From assembly GCA_039090855.1 (NCBI GenBank), contig CM077011.1, forward strand, positions 34,057,501-34,121,500: a stretch of 64,000 bases of DNA, in the 5' to 3' direction. Positions 45,129 to 56,116 of the stretch are shown piece by piece (positions within the stretch are counted from its first letter, which is position 1; every line of letters starts with the position of its first letter). Both the position numbers and the translations under genes were made by a program. Origin of the DNA: Macrothele yani (Eukaryota > Arthropoda > Arachnida > Araneae > Macrothelidae). The notes below the pieces were generated by a model. It made no database searches. It saw nothing but the letters and a program-made list of their open reading frames with translations, and was not told where the DNA came from.

Positions 45129-46400
45129 CAATGGGTTATACGTCAATTTGTCACGGTCAAATTCGTCGTGTTTACAAATTTTGGTTTCATACAAATCGCA
45201 TGCAAGAAAATGTAGAAATTTGGTTGTCTTCCACCATGATCACGTTTACAAGGTATGGACACCCAGACAGGTTAGTAATATTACGCTTTTTCTTTGGCAC
45301 TAAAAATAAATTAATACGCCTAGGCCTAACTTAGTCCCTTATAACAGTTTTTATTCCATCGTGCTCATATTCATAAGATTTAGACACCAAGTCATTTAAG
45401 TAATGTTGCGCTTTTACTTTAGCAGTAAATATTAATAAGTAGGCCTTAGGCCTTTTTAACAGTTTTTATTCTGTTGTGCTGGCATTCATAAGGTTTGGAT
45501 ACCAAGTCAAGTTAGTATTATTGCACTTTTACTTAGGCATTAATATTAATAAATAGGCCTTGGCCTTTTTGACACGTTTTATTCCGTTGTGCTGATTTTC
45601 GTAAGGTTCAAACATGAAGTCCAGGCCTTTCTTACAGATTTTTTCAAGTGTATGAAATACTTATTTTTATAAATAAGCACAATATTACTAACTTGACTTA
45701 ATGCAAAGCTTATAAATATAAGCATGATGGAATAAAAATGCTAAAAAGGCCTAAGCCCGGGCCAAGGTATTAATATTCAATGCCTAAGTAAGGGATCAAT
45801 AAAACTAACTAGACCTTGTGTCTAAACCTTATGAATATGAGCACAATCGAATAAAAACTGTTAAAAAGGCCAAGGCATTCATATTTAATGCCTAAGTAAA
45901 AGCGCAATAATACTAACTTGACCTTGTGTCTAAGCCTTATGAATATGAATACGATGGAATAAAAACTGTCAAAAAGGCACAGGCCTAGGACCTATTATTA
46001 ATATTTAATGCCTAAGTAAAAGCACAATAATACAAACTTGACATAGTGTCTAAACCTTATAAAAATTAAAAATGAACACGATGGAATAAAAACTGTTAAA
46101 AAGGCTTAGGCCAAGGTATTAATACTTAATTCCTAAGTAAAAGCGTAATAATAGTAAGTTGACTTGGTGTCTAAACTTTATGTATAGAGCACAATGGAAT
46201 AAAAACTGTTAAAAAGGCCTAAGCTTAAGCCTAGGCATATTAATTTATTTTTTTGTGGCAAAGAAAAAGCATAATATTACTAATCTATCAGGGTGTCCAA
46301 ACCTTATAAATATGATCACGGCAGAAACAACCATAATCTGCATGCGATTTGTATGTAACCAAAATTTGTAAATGCGACGAACTGACGTAGTCAACAAGAC
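45129..46400. repeat. Fold-back element whose arms are minisatellites
   Basis: Outer ends 45150-45210 and 46335-46395 are inverted (TTTACAAATTTTGGTT, CAAATCGCATGC). Inward, the left arm (to ~45650) and the right arm (from ~45690) each consist of several ~120 bp units in opposite orientation: ACAGTTTTTATTCCATCGTG, CATAAGGTTTAGACACCAAG, ATTATTGCGCTTTTACTTAG, TAGGCC. The left arm has about four units and the right about six. No ORF. Confidence 0.88.
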
Positions 46401-46990
46401 ACCCTTCCAATGTTAAGATAGCATTGGCAATACAAAAATATCAGAACATGCCAAAATCAGCATTTTTTTTTAAATAGGGAAAGTGGGTCTAGTAGTGTCA
46501 TTAAGCATAATTACTTGTAACAGTGAGAAGGTTAAATCAGTATTGGATGCCCTAAACTTTTTATGATTTTAAAACTGGTGACCCATTATATAGTAAATTG
46601 AATCACAAACTGTGCTAATTTGAACCTAACAACAACAACAAAAAAAACATTAAATACTTTAACGATAACCTTTCAATGCAGATTAAATGAGCTTTTGAAT
46701 AAAACAAATACTTTTTAACTCTAAGTCTCACATCTAAGTCAATTTCGACATTTTTAGCTTCTTTCTTTTTTTCATTCATTTCTTAAACTTATTTCGATAA
46801 CCAAAACACAAGACACCACAATGATTATGTCACAACAAACTGACACACTTCTACAAGCAAGAACACTTCCCTCAGTTACGGCAAACCCAAAATATTTGAT
46901 TCATGCAAAGGATTCCGCGGTTTCCACCCTTGCCAAAAAATAGATTTTGTTTTGGGCTGCCAGTACAGCTTTCATATTGAGTTGGAAAGA
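46401..46990. other. Intronic spacer, nothing assigned
   Basis: AT-rich; no ORF or repeat that I can assign. Confidence 0.5.
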
Positions 46991-48115
46991 AAGTAATGTC
47001 TTCAAATGCAAGGCCACAGAAAAGTGCTAATTACCGTATATGCAAATACAAATCAGTCCAAAATGCTGTTGCCATCGTTTGCCATGACCTGCTCCCACTG
47101 TCTGGGCAGCTGTTGGATACCATCCCTATAGAATTGTGGTGGCTTGGATGCAAAGAAGTGAGTAAGTGCGCTTCAACATTGTTCCAGTCAGTGAACCATT
47201 GTCTGTCCCGGAAATGCTGCAACGACCAGAAAGGTGGTAGTCACTTGGGACAATGTCCGGGGAATAGGTTGGGTGTGGCAGCAGCTCCCAACACAGGTCA
47301 CCCATGCCGTGTGAGGTCTTGCTCCATCCTGCGGTAGGAGGATGCCCTTGCGGTTCATCCTCGAACTGACAGTAGTACAGATCGGCGATGATAGTGGTGT
47401 TGTCTGGCAGCAGCTAAAAAACACGACACATCGCATCGCATATTTTACCAAAACAGACAGCAGGACCTAACAAGGGTTTGAGCCAGCTTAGCGGGTCCAC
47501 ATGGGTTTCAGTTTTAGGTCTAACCACTGTTTCCAGGCATTGCCATAGTCATAGAGGACCCATTTCTTGTCAACTGTCACAACGTGGCCCAAGAATGGTT
47601 CAGCTTGGTCATGTGCAAGCAGAGAAACGCAAGCACTCATGCGATTTGCTTTCAGCTGCATTGCGAGTTGATGGAGTACCCAAACTCCCCCTTGTGTACC
47701 TTCCCAAATCGACGCAGGTGTGTGAGAATGCTCATGTGGGTAGTCCCCAGCAGTTTGGCCAACTCCCACATGGCCACAGGTGGGTCATTCTCCACTAAGG
47801 TCTTTAAAAGCATGTCCATATCTACTGTTGCAGGTGTTCCGGCTTTGAGACAGCCTGACAGGTCAAAATCTTCCTCTCAAAACCATCTGATCCAACGACA
47901 GCACTGATGATGTGATATGGCATGGGGACACTTGTAATGTTTCTTACAGTATGCAATGGTGGATGTGCTCCTTGGCCACCTCTATGTTGGCTGGTGCTCA
48001 CACTCTTTGCCTTCCGACGGCTAACTGCCACTAAATTAAGTCACCTACCAGCTATGCCTGTGCGCTGCACAATCGCAGCAGCCGGGGATTCGACTTCGGG
48101 TACCTCGCCATCGGA
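46990..48115 (-). mobile_element. Degenerate mariner-like transposon
   Basis: The minus strand reads GHVVTVDKKWVLYDYGNAWK then QWLDLKLKPMW (first catalytic block, VTGDEKW changed to VTVDKKW). Further on, in other frames, are LLPQDGARPHTAW and QTMVHWLEQC-like pieces (47160-47340) covering the D-A-PH second block. Frames are broken. It ends about 130 bp from the exon at 48245-48485. Confidence 0.82.
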
Positions 48116-48244
48116 TATTCCTTTAACAGTGGGCAAACTTAACAAACAAACAGACACACTGTTTTTGGTCATTTCTCGACTGTGTGTGAAGCTTACATAT
48201 TATATTGAAGATGATAAACAAACAAACAAACAAAAAATACTTAC

Positions 48245-48485
48245 GGAAATAATTTTTGTTGCGGCACCAAGTTTCCACAGGTGTGTCTTCAGGAAGATCG
48301 GGCCTCCTTGGTACAGTAGTCTTCGATAAGAAATGCTCTAATAGGTCGAGAGTTGACAGAGATTGACTGAATACAAGAATTTTGTCACCTACTAGTATTG
48401 TCTGCTCAATAATAACAAACAACACCATCATTTTATGGCTATTTTCAAGAACTCCTAGAACATAATCCTTCATAATGGGAATTGC
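48245..48485 (-). CDS. RAD54L2: RAD54L2/ARIP4 internal exon 2 of 7: start of helicase lobe 2 (motif IV)
   Basis: Encodes AIPIMKDYVLGVLENSHKM and then a segment containing GDKILVFSQSLSTLDLLEHF, the opening of the second RecA-like lobe including motif IV. The GVLENS-KM and ILVFSQSLSTL blocks are diagnostic of the ARIP4 branch as I recall it. Acceptor ACCAG precedes GCA at 48485 in phase 0, and donor TTCC|GTAAGT at 48245 leaves phase 1 (241 nt). The split codon C|GT rebuilds Arg with the next exon, giving NYFRLDGST as expected. The polypyrimidine tract of the acceptor is an uninterrupted run of about 27 T (A on the plus strand at 48491-48517). Flanking introns are 11.4 kb upstream and 7.3 kb downstream. 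Confidence 0.94.
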
Positions 48486-48489
48486 CTGG

Positions 48490-48520
<31 letters not shown>

Positions 48521-48869
48521 AGCTCTCAAGATACAATATTATAACAGTTCAAATGCCATGATAAATTTATAATGAATGATTTCTACTTAAACCCCTCACA
48601 TGACATATCATTCACACACTTCAGCATTCCATCATAATAAATTCAGGAAATACAGAATTTTTGTTGTTGTTCTGCTCATAAATTAAAATGTAACTTATAC
48701 ACTCCCCCCCCCCCCCGACTAACTGAATTACACCTAGACCTGCCCAGGTATAAAAATGTTAACACTCAGATATAGAAAAAACAGAGATCCCATCAAAATG
48801 TCAAAGAAATTTGGTATATATAAAATTCCTTTCAAAGCAGAGTAATCTACGGCAGCTGATGAGGTGTAC

Positions 48870-49165
48870 ATGGATCAACCTCTCGTTCCCTAGAAACTAG
48901 AATTAGGAAACATCGATATAATATTAGAAGTAGATCAGAGGCAACAAAACAGCCCTCTTACGTAAATGGAGGTGAATATTTCTCCAACTGGAACAAGGCC
49001 TCAATCTTAGTCACACCCTTTAAAAAATCATCATCGCTATTTACAGAAAGTCTCATCATACATAGCTTAGGGCATTTATGCTGCAAGAACTCTACACCTT
49101 TATATATCCCACAAGCTTGGAAACGCCTACTGGATAAAACTGAAAATGATGGGACCAATAATTCA
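48870..49165 (+). mobile_element. GIY-YIG fragment of a Penelope-like element
   Basis: The plus strand reads STSRSLETRIRKHRYNIRSR, then YFSNWNKASILVTPFKKSSS and TPLYIPQAWKRLLDKTENDG. The S-TSRS-ETRI-KH segment is the middle of a GIY-YIG nuclease, and NIPQ-WKRLL resembles PLE C-termini. The frame is open but has neither RT nor start. It differs in sequence from the other PLE copies here. Confidence 0.68.
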
Positions 49166-49960
49166 CCATCAAACGTGTAAAATCAGCCAACAAAAATAAT
49201 GACTTTGGTCTACCGCAAATGCGCAGAACATCGTTTCCTCCACACTTTGCATTTTTACGTCACAATGTTTGAACTCTAATCCTTATATACATGAACTTTG
49301 AACGATGTTCCACAGTGTACTCACATATTTTAAGGCATTTTTTAACCTGTATATATTAAATGCTTATAATTTGTGATACAATTTTAATTTGTGTTAATCG
49401 TGCTCAGACGGCGGAATATTCCTAGGTGTGACTCATGGCACGAAATTTTTTGTGTTGTAACATTCAGATTTTTATTAAAGTGAATGGCTATGCTATGAGT
49501 GATGCCCCCCCCCTAACCATGATGTTTAAAAATGTGTTCTATGTGTGGAAATTAGGCTAGTAGTGCAATAATACATATCTTTGGAAGAAATGAATATGGA
49601 AAAAAATCTCAGCTTTACAATTGTTTTATAATACCTCTTAATAATCAACATTAATCATCCTCTCATTCGTTGCTTATTATTATCATCCTCTCATTCTTTC
49701 AGAAGGAATGTAGTGAAAATGAGTTGACAAACACACTCGGTCTAATTCTCTGTACGTAAAATAATTTACCCAATTTGAGTCCAGAAGTGCGGCAGCAGGA
49801 CAGCAACATACATTCATTGCCAGAAAAAAAAAATCGCACATGACAAGATTTTCATGTTTGGCAGGGCATGCACATTCAAGGTCACATGTGCATTTTCTTG
49901 TAAGTTCCAAGGAATAGCATAGCATGGCAAATATTTTTATTCCTAGCAGGCCACCAAAAG
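49166..49960. other. Intronic sequence, nothing assigned
   Basis: Low-GC spacer with a C-run (49505-49512). No supported feature. Confidence 0.5.
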
Positions 49961-50830
49961 AATTAATCACACATCATGAAATTAAGAACAAACAGGAAAT
50001 GCAATGCATCTCCCTAGAGGGTCCCCAACACACCCAACAGGATTAGGATCTGGATACTTGGCTGGCCAGTCCATCCTGCAGATATCATCACTATTGAGGC
50101 AATCAGCACCAACCAATGAGGGTGAGCATTACTATCCATGAAAACAAACTTCAGGACTACAGCACCCCTGAAGAGTCTTACATGTGACTCAAGGATCTCC
50201 TCTATTTAACTTTCAGCATGCAAGATGCCACCATCAAACACATGTAGTTATGGTGATGGTTGCATATTCCATGTTCTGTCTAGGTGAGCACACATTGGGA
50301 ATACATAGTCATCAGACCAAAACAGGACTCATCTATGAAAAGCACTTGAAACCACTGCTGTGCATTCCATGTGTGATACTGCCTGCACCAAGTTGTTCAA
50401 GCTCTTCTTTCAGAAAGGGTGAGTGAGAGGCATACTGTAGGTCTCCTAGGTATAGGTATATCTGGGTATAGTCCTCCTGGACACCATCATGCATGAGGCA
50501 CAAGCAAGTTTGACAGCACATTGTGTAGCTGTTACCTCCCTATGCCTTCTCACAGTTAAAATAAGATATTGGTCCTCCTGGGATGTTGAGACCTTTGGCT
50601 GGCAGGAACTGACCATAGAAGCACAGTTCAGGATTCTTGATATCATTATAGCCTGGAGATGACCATCTGAAAGACAACATGACTACATCAGCTTGGTTCT
50701 CCCTTGCCAACATTCCACCAATGGCTATTAATCTGAGTGACTTCAGCAACTCATTTGCATGTTCTCTAAAAAAACCTTTGGCAAGCCAGTGGGCTTTAGA
50801 GTACAAAAAGCATCATATCAACACTATTTT
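49960..50830 (-). mobile_element. Degenerate Tc1-like transposase
   Basis: Minus-strand pieces: SQEDQYLILTVRRHREVTAT followed by QCAVKLA (DNA-binding helix-turn-helix, ~50500-50590), SRRTIPRYTYT, and RMDWPAKYPDPNPVGCVGDP near 50030-50080, which corresponds to MDWPA-SPDLNPIEH-WD with the catalytic E lost. Broken frames; ends unknown. Confidence 0.75.
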
Positions 50831-51807
50831 ACAATGTGCCTTATGTGGGTAGTGTTTTGCAAGGGTCTGCAGAAGCATTGCTTAAGTGGCTTTCTCCTTT
50901 TGCACATGTTCTCTGTCATGGGCTGATGGACCTCTCTACTGAATATTGTTAAATTTTAGCCACTTGTTATGCAGATATATCAGTTCTTATGTTTGTAACT
51001 TAGCCTTTATCCACAAATGCCTTTGAGAAATCAATGGTGGATACTATTAGGTGTGCAACTTAATTCTCGGACCCTAAGCGCAAGCGATCATAAAACGGCG
51101 GCAAATGCAAATAGCTGTGTGTGATAATGGCTGATTGCAGTGCCATCCAACAGCTTTCCAGGCAACCTTAATCGCTCACAGCTGTAGTGACAGAAGGGAC
51201 GAAAGTTGACGGTGAAAGCAATGTTGTTCGAGAAGCAACATTTGAGGCACTGCCTCCTGTTCGCGTTTCAGCTGAAAAAAAAGTGCAGTGGAAGCCCAGC
51301 AAATGATCTGTGTTGCTTTGGGTGAGGCAGAGGTATCCTACAGTACGTGTAAGAACTGGTTCCAGCAGTTTAAGCAGGGAAATTTCCATTTCCGTGATGC
51401 AGAACGTCCGGAACAGCCACAGAAAGTTGACGATGAGGAACTGGAACAACTGTTGGATGCGAATCCCTGTGTCCTCACACTGCGAAAATGACTTTAAACA
51501 CGATCACCGACCTGGAATGCTTTGCCCCGTTGGATTATCACCTTTTTCACTCCCTGCAACATCACCCGAGTGATACGCACTTCATTTCTGTCAAGGAGGT
51601 CCACACAAGTATTGATGACTTTATCAACTCGAAACAGCCCTCTTTTTTCCAAAGTGGCATTCGGCAGCTCCCTGACCGATGCTCAAATGTATTTTTTGAA
51701 TAAAGCTCATGTTGAGAAATGGCTTCCTAGTTTAATTGAATTAATAATCTAAAGCAACTTATGGGAATTTACTAGGAAATTTTTTCATGAATAGCAAATT
51801 TTCGGAG

Positions 51808-51836
51808 AAAACTCTTCTCCTTCTTCAGGCTGTCTT
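51808..51836 (-). ncRNA. Inverted copy of the PLE 2 hammerhead-like motif
   Basis: Reverse-complement counterpart of 54759-54787 (TTTCGGAGAAAACTC on the plus strand) in the left arm of the palindrome; core and stem are unchanged. Confidence 0.42.
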
Positions 51837-52752
51837 GTTGTTGTCACTTTTTGCTTGTCACTATCATGGTTACGGTTTACCTTGACGGTTACGGTTAACC
51901 TTGACAGTTTAGGTTATTTTTCAACAAATCCTGCCAGATGTTAGGCAGGGAAAATCCTTTGCAGTCATTGATGATGGAATTTTGATTTTTCTCAATCTCT
52001 ATTCCTTCTTTCAGTTTTCTTTTTGGAAATTGCTTTGGAAACTGATTACTTTAAGGGAATTCCAATCCAGGCTGTGCCCAGTTTCTCTAACATGCCTATC
52101 TAATCCAGTCTTGTTGGAGCAATTTTTTATAGCTGCTTTATGCTCAGCTATACGAGTTTCTAGTCTGCGACCTGTTTCACCTATGTAAGATAGTCCACTA
52201 CTACAATTTACTTCATAAACTACTCCTTGCATTTTTAAAATATCTTCTTCTCTTTGAACTATTTTAGGGAAACATTTTTTAACTTTGTTCTCTAAACTTG
52301 GAGCTAGCCTAATATTGTATTTTTTACTAATTCTCTTTAAAGCCTCAAATAAACCTTTGTGATAAGAAATTTTTCTAGTGAATTTTACTTCTTGCTTTTG
52401 TGGGTTCTTCGTACCATTTAAATTTCAGAAGCTTCTCAATTTATTCTTTAGGATAGTTATTCTCTGCAAGTATGACTTTAAGCTCTTCTTTATGGGCTTC
52501 TTCTTTATCTGCAGTAGAAACTATTTTATTAATTTTTTCTAAAAACTGACTTGCTACATTTTTCTTAATAGAAACTGGATGATACGAATTGAAATCCAGT
52601 AGTCTTTTAGTATTCATTGGTTTTTTATACCAACTAGTGAGGAATTTTTCATCTTCATAATAGATAGTAATATCTAAGAAGTTTATTCTTCTTTCTTTTT
52701 GAAGTTCAATAGTGAACTTCAGGGAATCATCTAATTCATTGATCTTAGTCAT

Positions 52753-53328
52753 GTGAAGGACAACACTGCTACTGGAGTTAGCCAAGAATTATTACAAGTG
52801 ATAAATAAAGGAAGTAATTTCAATCTATCCAAAGAAAAAATAAATCCAGAAAAATTGGTAATTGAATTGGAAAGCATCTGCAGCACTTTAGAAAAAGAGG
52901 ACCAAATTAAAGCAGACCTCCTCAGAAAAGATTACTACAATAGCCTTACAAAATTCCAGAAGCAAGTAAGGAAACCTCAAAAAAATTTTGATAATAGTCA
53001 ATTAAAAGCTCTTAAAGATTTCAGAAAAAATGAAAGTATAGTTGCTGTGAAAACAGACAAAAGTAAGTTGATTACTATTATGGATAAGAAAGATTATCTA
53101 GAAAAGATGGAAGAAGAACTAAAAAAACCTATGTATGAAGAAGTAAAAGAAACCCCACTACCAGATTTGATTAAAAAAGTCTCTAAGCTTATTTCACTTC
53201 AAAAAAAGAAAAACCAGCTTCCAGAAAACTATAAACAATTCTCAAAATTACAGTTCAGATTACCTCAAATATATGGAATAGTCAAACTGCATAAAGAACA
53301 CCAACCAATTAGACCAATAATAGACTAA
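52753..53328 (+). pseudogene. PLE 2 N-terminal ORF and RT fingers
   Basis: A 191-codon frame: charged helical N-terminus (EKLVIELESICSTLEKEDQI), then VAVKTDKSKLITIMDKKDYL and the RT finger block LPQIYGIVKLHKEHQPIRPI, ending at a stop just after PIID. Frames further on (53329-53455) are interrupted by a second stop, so the RT was one protein before two lesions. Confidence 0.85.
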
Positions 53329-53468
53329 AAAACTCTATTCTTTCAAATCTAAACTATTTTTTAAAGTCACACCTTCAGAATCTTTTAAAAGAGCCACCTA
53401 ACTTGATTAAAAACTCAATGCAGCTAAAAGAAAAACTAGAACTTCTTCCTAAATGAGATTCTCCTATT

Positions 53469-54692
53469 ATGGGTAGTTTAGATATAGTGTCTATGTATAC
53501 TCACATTAATATAGATCAACTTATAGACTTTATAGCGGAAGACTTGGCAGACCTAATAGTTTTTCACAACAAGGAAAAAAACATATTAGTAGGAATTTTT
53601 GAAATGCTTACTTTCTCTTTGCAGAACAACTACTTTCAATTTGGGAAAACTTTTTTCATTCAAAAATCAGGGCTAGCTATGGGCTCCCCACTCTCCCCAC
53701 TCTTAGCTAACTATTATGTGGGAAAACTAGAAGAAAAGATACTAGTACAACCCACATACTTCTGCTTATATAGCAGATACATGGATGACATCTTATTTAT
53801 AATAGATAGCTCAGAAATTGTTCCAGAAAGAATTCTAGACTCATTCAATGAATTAGATGATTCCCTTAAGTTCACTATTGAACTTCAAAAAGAAAGAAGA
53901 ATAAACTTCTTAGATATTACTATCTATTATGAAGATGAAAAATTCCTCACTAGTTGGTATAAAAAACCAATGAATACTAAAAGACTACTGGATTTCAATT
54001 CGTATCATCCAGTTTCTATTAAGAAAAATGTAGCAAGTCAGTTTTTAGAAAAAATTAATAAAATAGTTTCTACTGCAGATAAAAAAGAAGCCCATAAAGA
54101 AGAGCTTAAAGTCATACTTGCAGAGAATAACTATCCTAAAGAAGAAATTGAGAAGCTTCTGAATTTTAATGGTACGAAGAACCCACAAAAGCAAGAAGTA
54201 AAATTCACTAGAAAAATTTCTTATCACAAAGGTTTATTTGAGGCTTTAAAGAGAATTAGTAAAAAATACAATATTAGGCTAGCTCCAAGTTTAGAGAACA
54301 AAGTTAAAAAATTTTTCCCTAAAATAGTTCAAAGAGAAGAAGATATTTTAAAAATGCAAGGAGTAGTTTATGAAGTAAATTGTAGTTGTGGACTATCTTA
54401 CATAGGTGAAACAGGTCGCAGACTAGAAACTCGTATAGCTGAGCATAAAGCAGCTATAAAAAATTGCTCCAACAAGACTGGATTAGATAGGCATGTTAGA
54501 GAAACTGGGCACAGCATGGATTGGAATTCCCTTAAAGTAATCAGTTTCCAAAGCAATTTCCAAAAAAGAAAACTGAAAGAAGAAATAGAGATTGAGAAAA
54601 ATCAAAATTCCATCATCAATGACTGCAAAGGATTTTCCCTGCCTAACATCTGGCAGGATTTGTTGAAAAATAACCTAAACCATCAAGGTTAA
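53469..54692 (+). pseudogene. PLE 2 RT palm plus GIY-YIG endonuclease (407 codons)
   Basis: RT motif A MGSLDIVSMYTHINI (Asp kept), motif B SGLAMGSPLSPLLANYY, motif C YSRYMDDILFI, INFLDITIYY, then a helical linker and GIY-YIG: GVVYEVNCSCGLSYIGETGR, then LETRIAEHKAAIKN, and Asn/Glu-rich C-terminal helices. Catalytic residues appear intact but the N-terminal third is cut off by stops at 53326 and near 53456. The likely original start lies upstream of 52753. Confidence 0.9.
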
Positions 54693-54758
54693 CCGTAACC
54701 GTCAAGGTAAACCGTAACCATGATAGTGACAAGCAAAAAGTGACAACAACAAGACAGC

Positions 54759-54787
54759 CTGAAGAAGGAGAAGAGTTTTCTCCGAAA
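54759..54787 (+). ncRNA. Hammerhead-ribozyme-like core at the PLE 2 3' end
   Basis: CTGAAGA (54759-54765) fits CUGANGA. Stem II is GGAGAA (54767-54772) paired with TTCTCC (54778-54783), loop GAGTT, then GAAA (54784-54787). The same position in the 29 kb relative has GGAGAG/CTCTCC. Stem III could use AATTT with a downstream AAATT near 54808; stem I is unresolved. Confidence 0.5.
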
Positions 54788-55035
54788 ATTTGCTATTAAT
54801 GAAAAAATTTCCTAGTAAATTCCCATAAGTTGCTTTAGATTATTAGCTCAAATGTATTCAATTTGCTATAATTTGCTGTCAACGTGTTGTGCCTGTGGCC
54901 GAGAATTAAGTTGCACACCTAATAGCTTCCTGGGCTAAGTACTGTGGAGGATACAATTTCAACTCTGCCTTGCAATGATAGAGATTAAACACACCACTGT
55001 GGCACACCTGATGAAGCTTTATATTAGTATTTGTC

Positions 55036-55172
<137 letters not shown>

Positions 55173-55230
55173 TGATGGACAGTACATCAAATGTCATTAA
55201 GTTGTAATGTACTGTGCCCTCAACATTATA

Positions 55231-56082
55231 CAGTGAAACCTCTCTAAGGCAACCACTGGTGGTTCTTCTACAAAACGGTCGTTCAGCGGGGTGGTCATTA
55301 AATAAGGAAAGGTTTTTAATGGCATATCCAATGAACAGTTTTGAGATTAAACCTTTGTAAACTACTACATAACTTTTATAAATTATGTACTCTGAATTGC
55401 TACATTCCAAAAATAATGCATTCCAGTTTATTTACAGTGCATTATGTATGTATGTGTGTAAATAATTAAAAAATACTGCAGTATATGTAGTACAGTTACA
55501 CATGTGGAAGGTACCTATAATGGCAATCTAAAAAAAATCATTTGAAAAACAAATGTAATGCCGTATGCTTAGTTTATCAACTTCTCTTTCAGCTCACAGA
55601 ATAGTTTCTTAATTTTTCCGTCTTCAGGACCGTCATTCCTCTTAAGTGTCCTCTGTCTGGCCAAAAAGAGGAGTGAAATAAAGATGAGTTTTAACTGTCA
55701 CTCCCTTTTTCAGCCTTTGCAGGAAGTGTGCAGACGGGGTGGGGTCTCTGTCTTTCTTTATGTTACTATGAAAGCCATTAGAATTGCCTGTCATTGCCAA
55801 GAACTCCTTCATCCCCCCCCCCGTCACTTCTGTGCAGGAAGGAACTTCCCAGCCATTTAAAGGGATCCATCCACACTAATGCAATGCACATTTGTTTAAT
55901 TTGTTTCATGGTTTCAGGGTATAGAGAAAATTTTTGTGTAGTGTTCCTTATGCAAAGACGGTTAAAAGGGGGTGAGCGGTCTTTTAATAGGGGAAGGTAA
56001 ACATTAGCACTATGGGTTTTGAAATCGGTTCCACAGAAAAAAATTTTGTAATGAGGGGTGGTCATTAAGAGAGGTTTCACTG
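55231..56082. mobile_element. Pogo/Tigger-like non-autonomous element
   Basis: CAGTGAAACCTCTCT at the left end and AGAGAGGTTTCACTG at the right form TIRs, each flanked by TA (55229-55230, 56083-56084). Inside each end is a GGTGGTCATTAA-type segment. The length is 852 bp with no transposase frame. TIR type and TA target fit the pogo group. Confidence 0.88.
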
Positions 56083-56116
56083 TACATAATTTACAAATTG
56101 ATTCTTGGAAAATTTT

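Larger units (their letters stand above)
51744..54843 (+). mobile_element. Penelope-like element 2 with ~1 kb terminal palindrome
   Basis: Plus-strand RT/GIY-YIG ORFs occupy 52753-54692. The 3' ~1.0 kb (53845-54843) is present in inverted orientation at 51744-52743 with only a few differences, giving a head-to-head arrangement. The inserted element lies wholly inside a mariner. It is more AT-rich and a different lineage from PLE 1; remnants at 27.9-29.0 and 39.3-40.1 kb are its relatives. Confidence 0.92.
51047..54922 (+). mobile_element. Mariner transposon with perfect 24 bp TIRs, split by a PLE insertion
   Basis: Left TIR 51047-51070 (TTAGGTGTGCAACTTAATTC...) equals the reverse complement of 54899-54922, and TA flanks both ends (51045-51046, 54923-54924). 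The plus strand encodes the N-terminal part (MICVALGEAEVSYSTCKNWF, DDEELEQLLDANPC) and, after an internal deletion at ~51490, the C-terminal part (APLDYHLFHSLQHHPSDTHF and FFQSGIRQLPDRC). The catalytic middle is missing, so this was already a deleted non-autonomous copy before the PLE at 51744-54843 landed in it. Confidence 0.93.
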
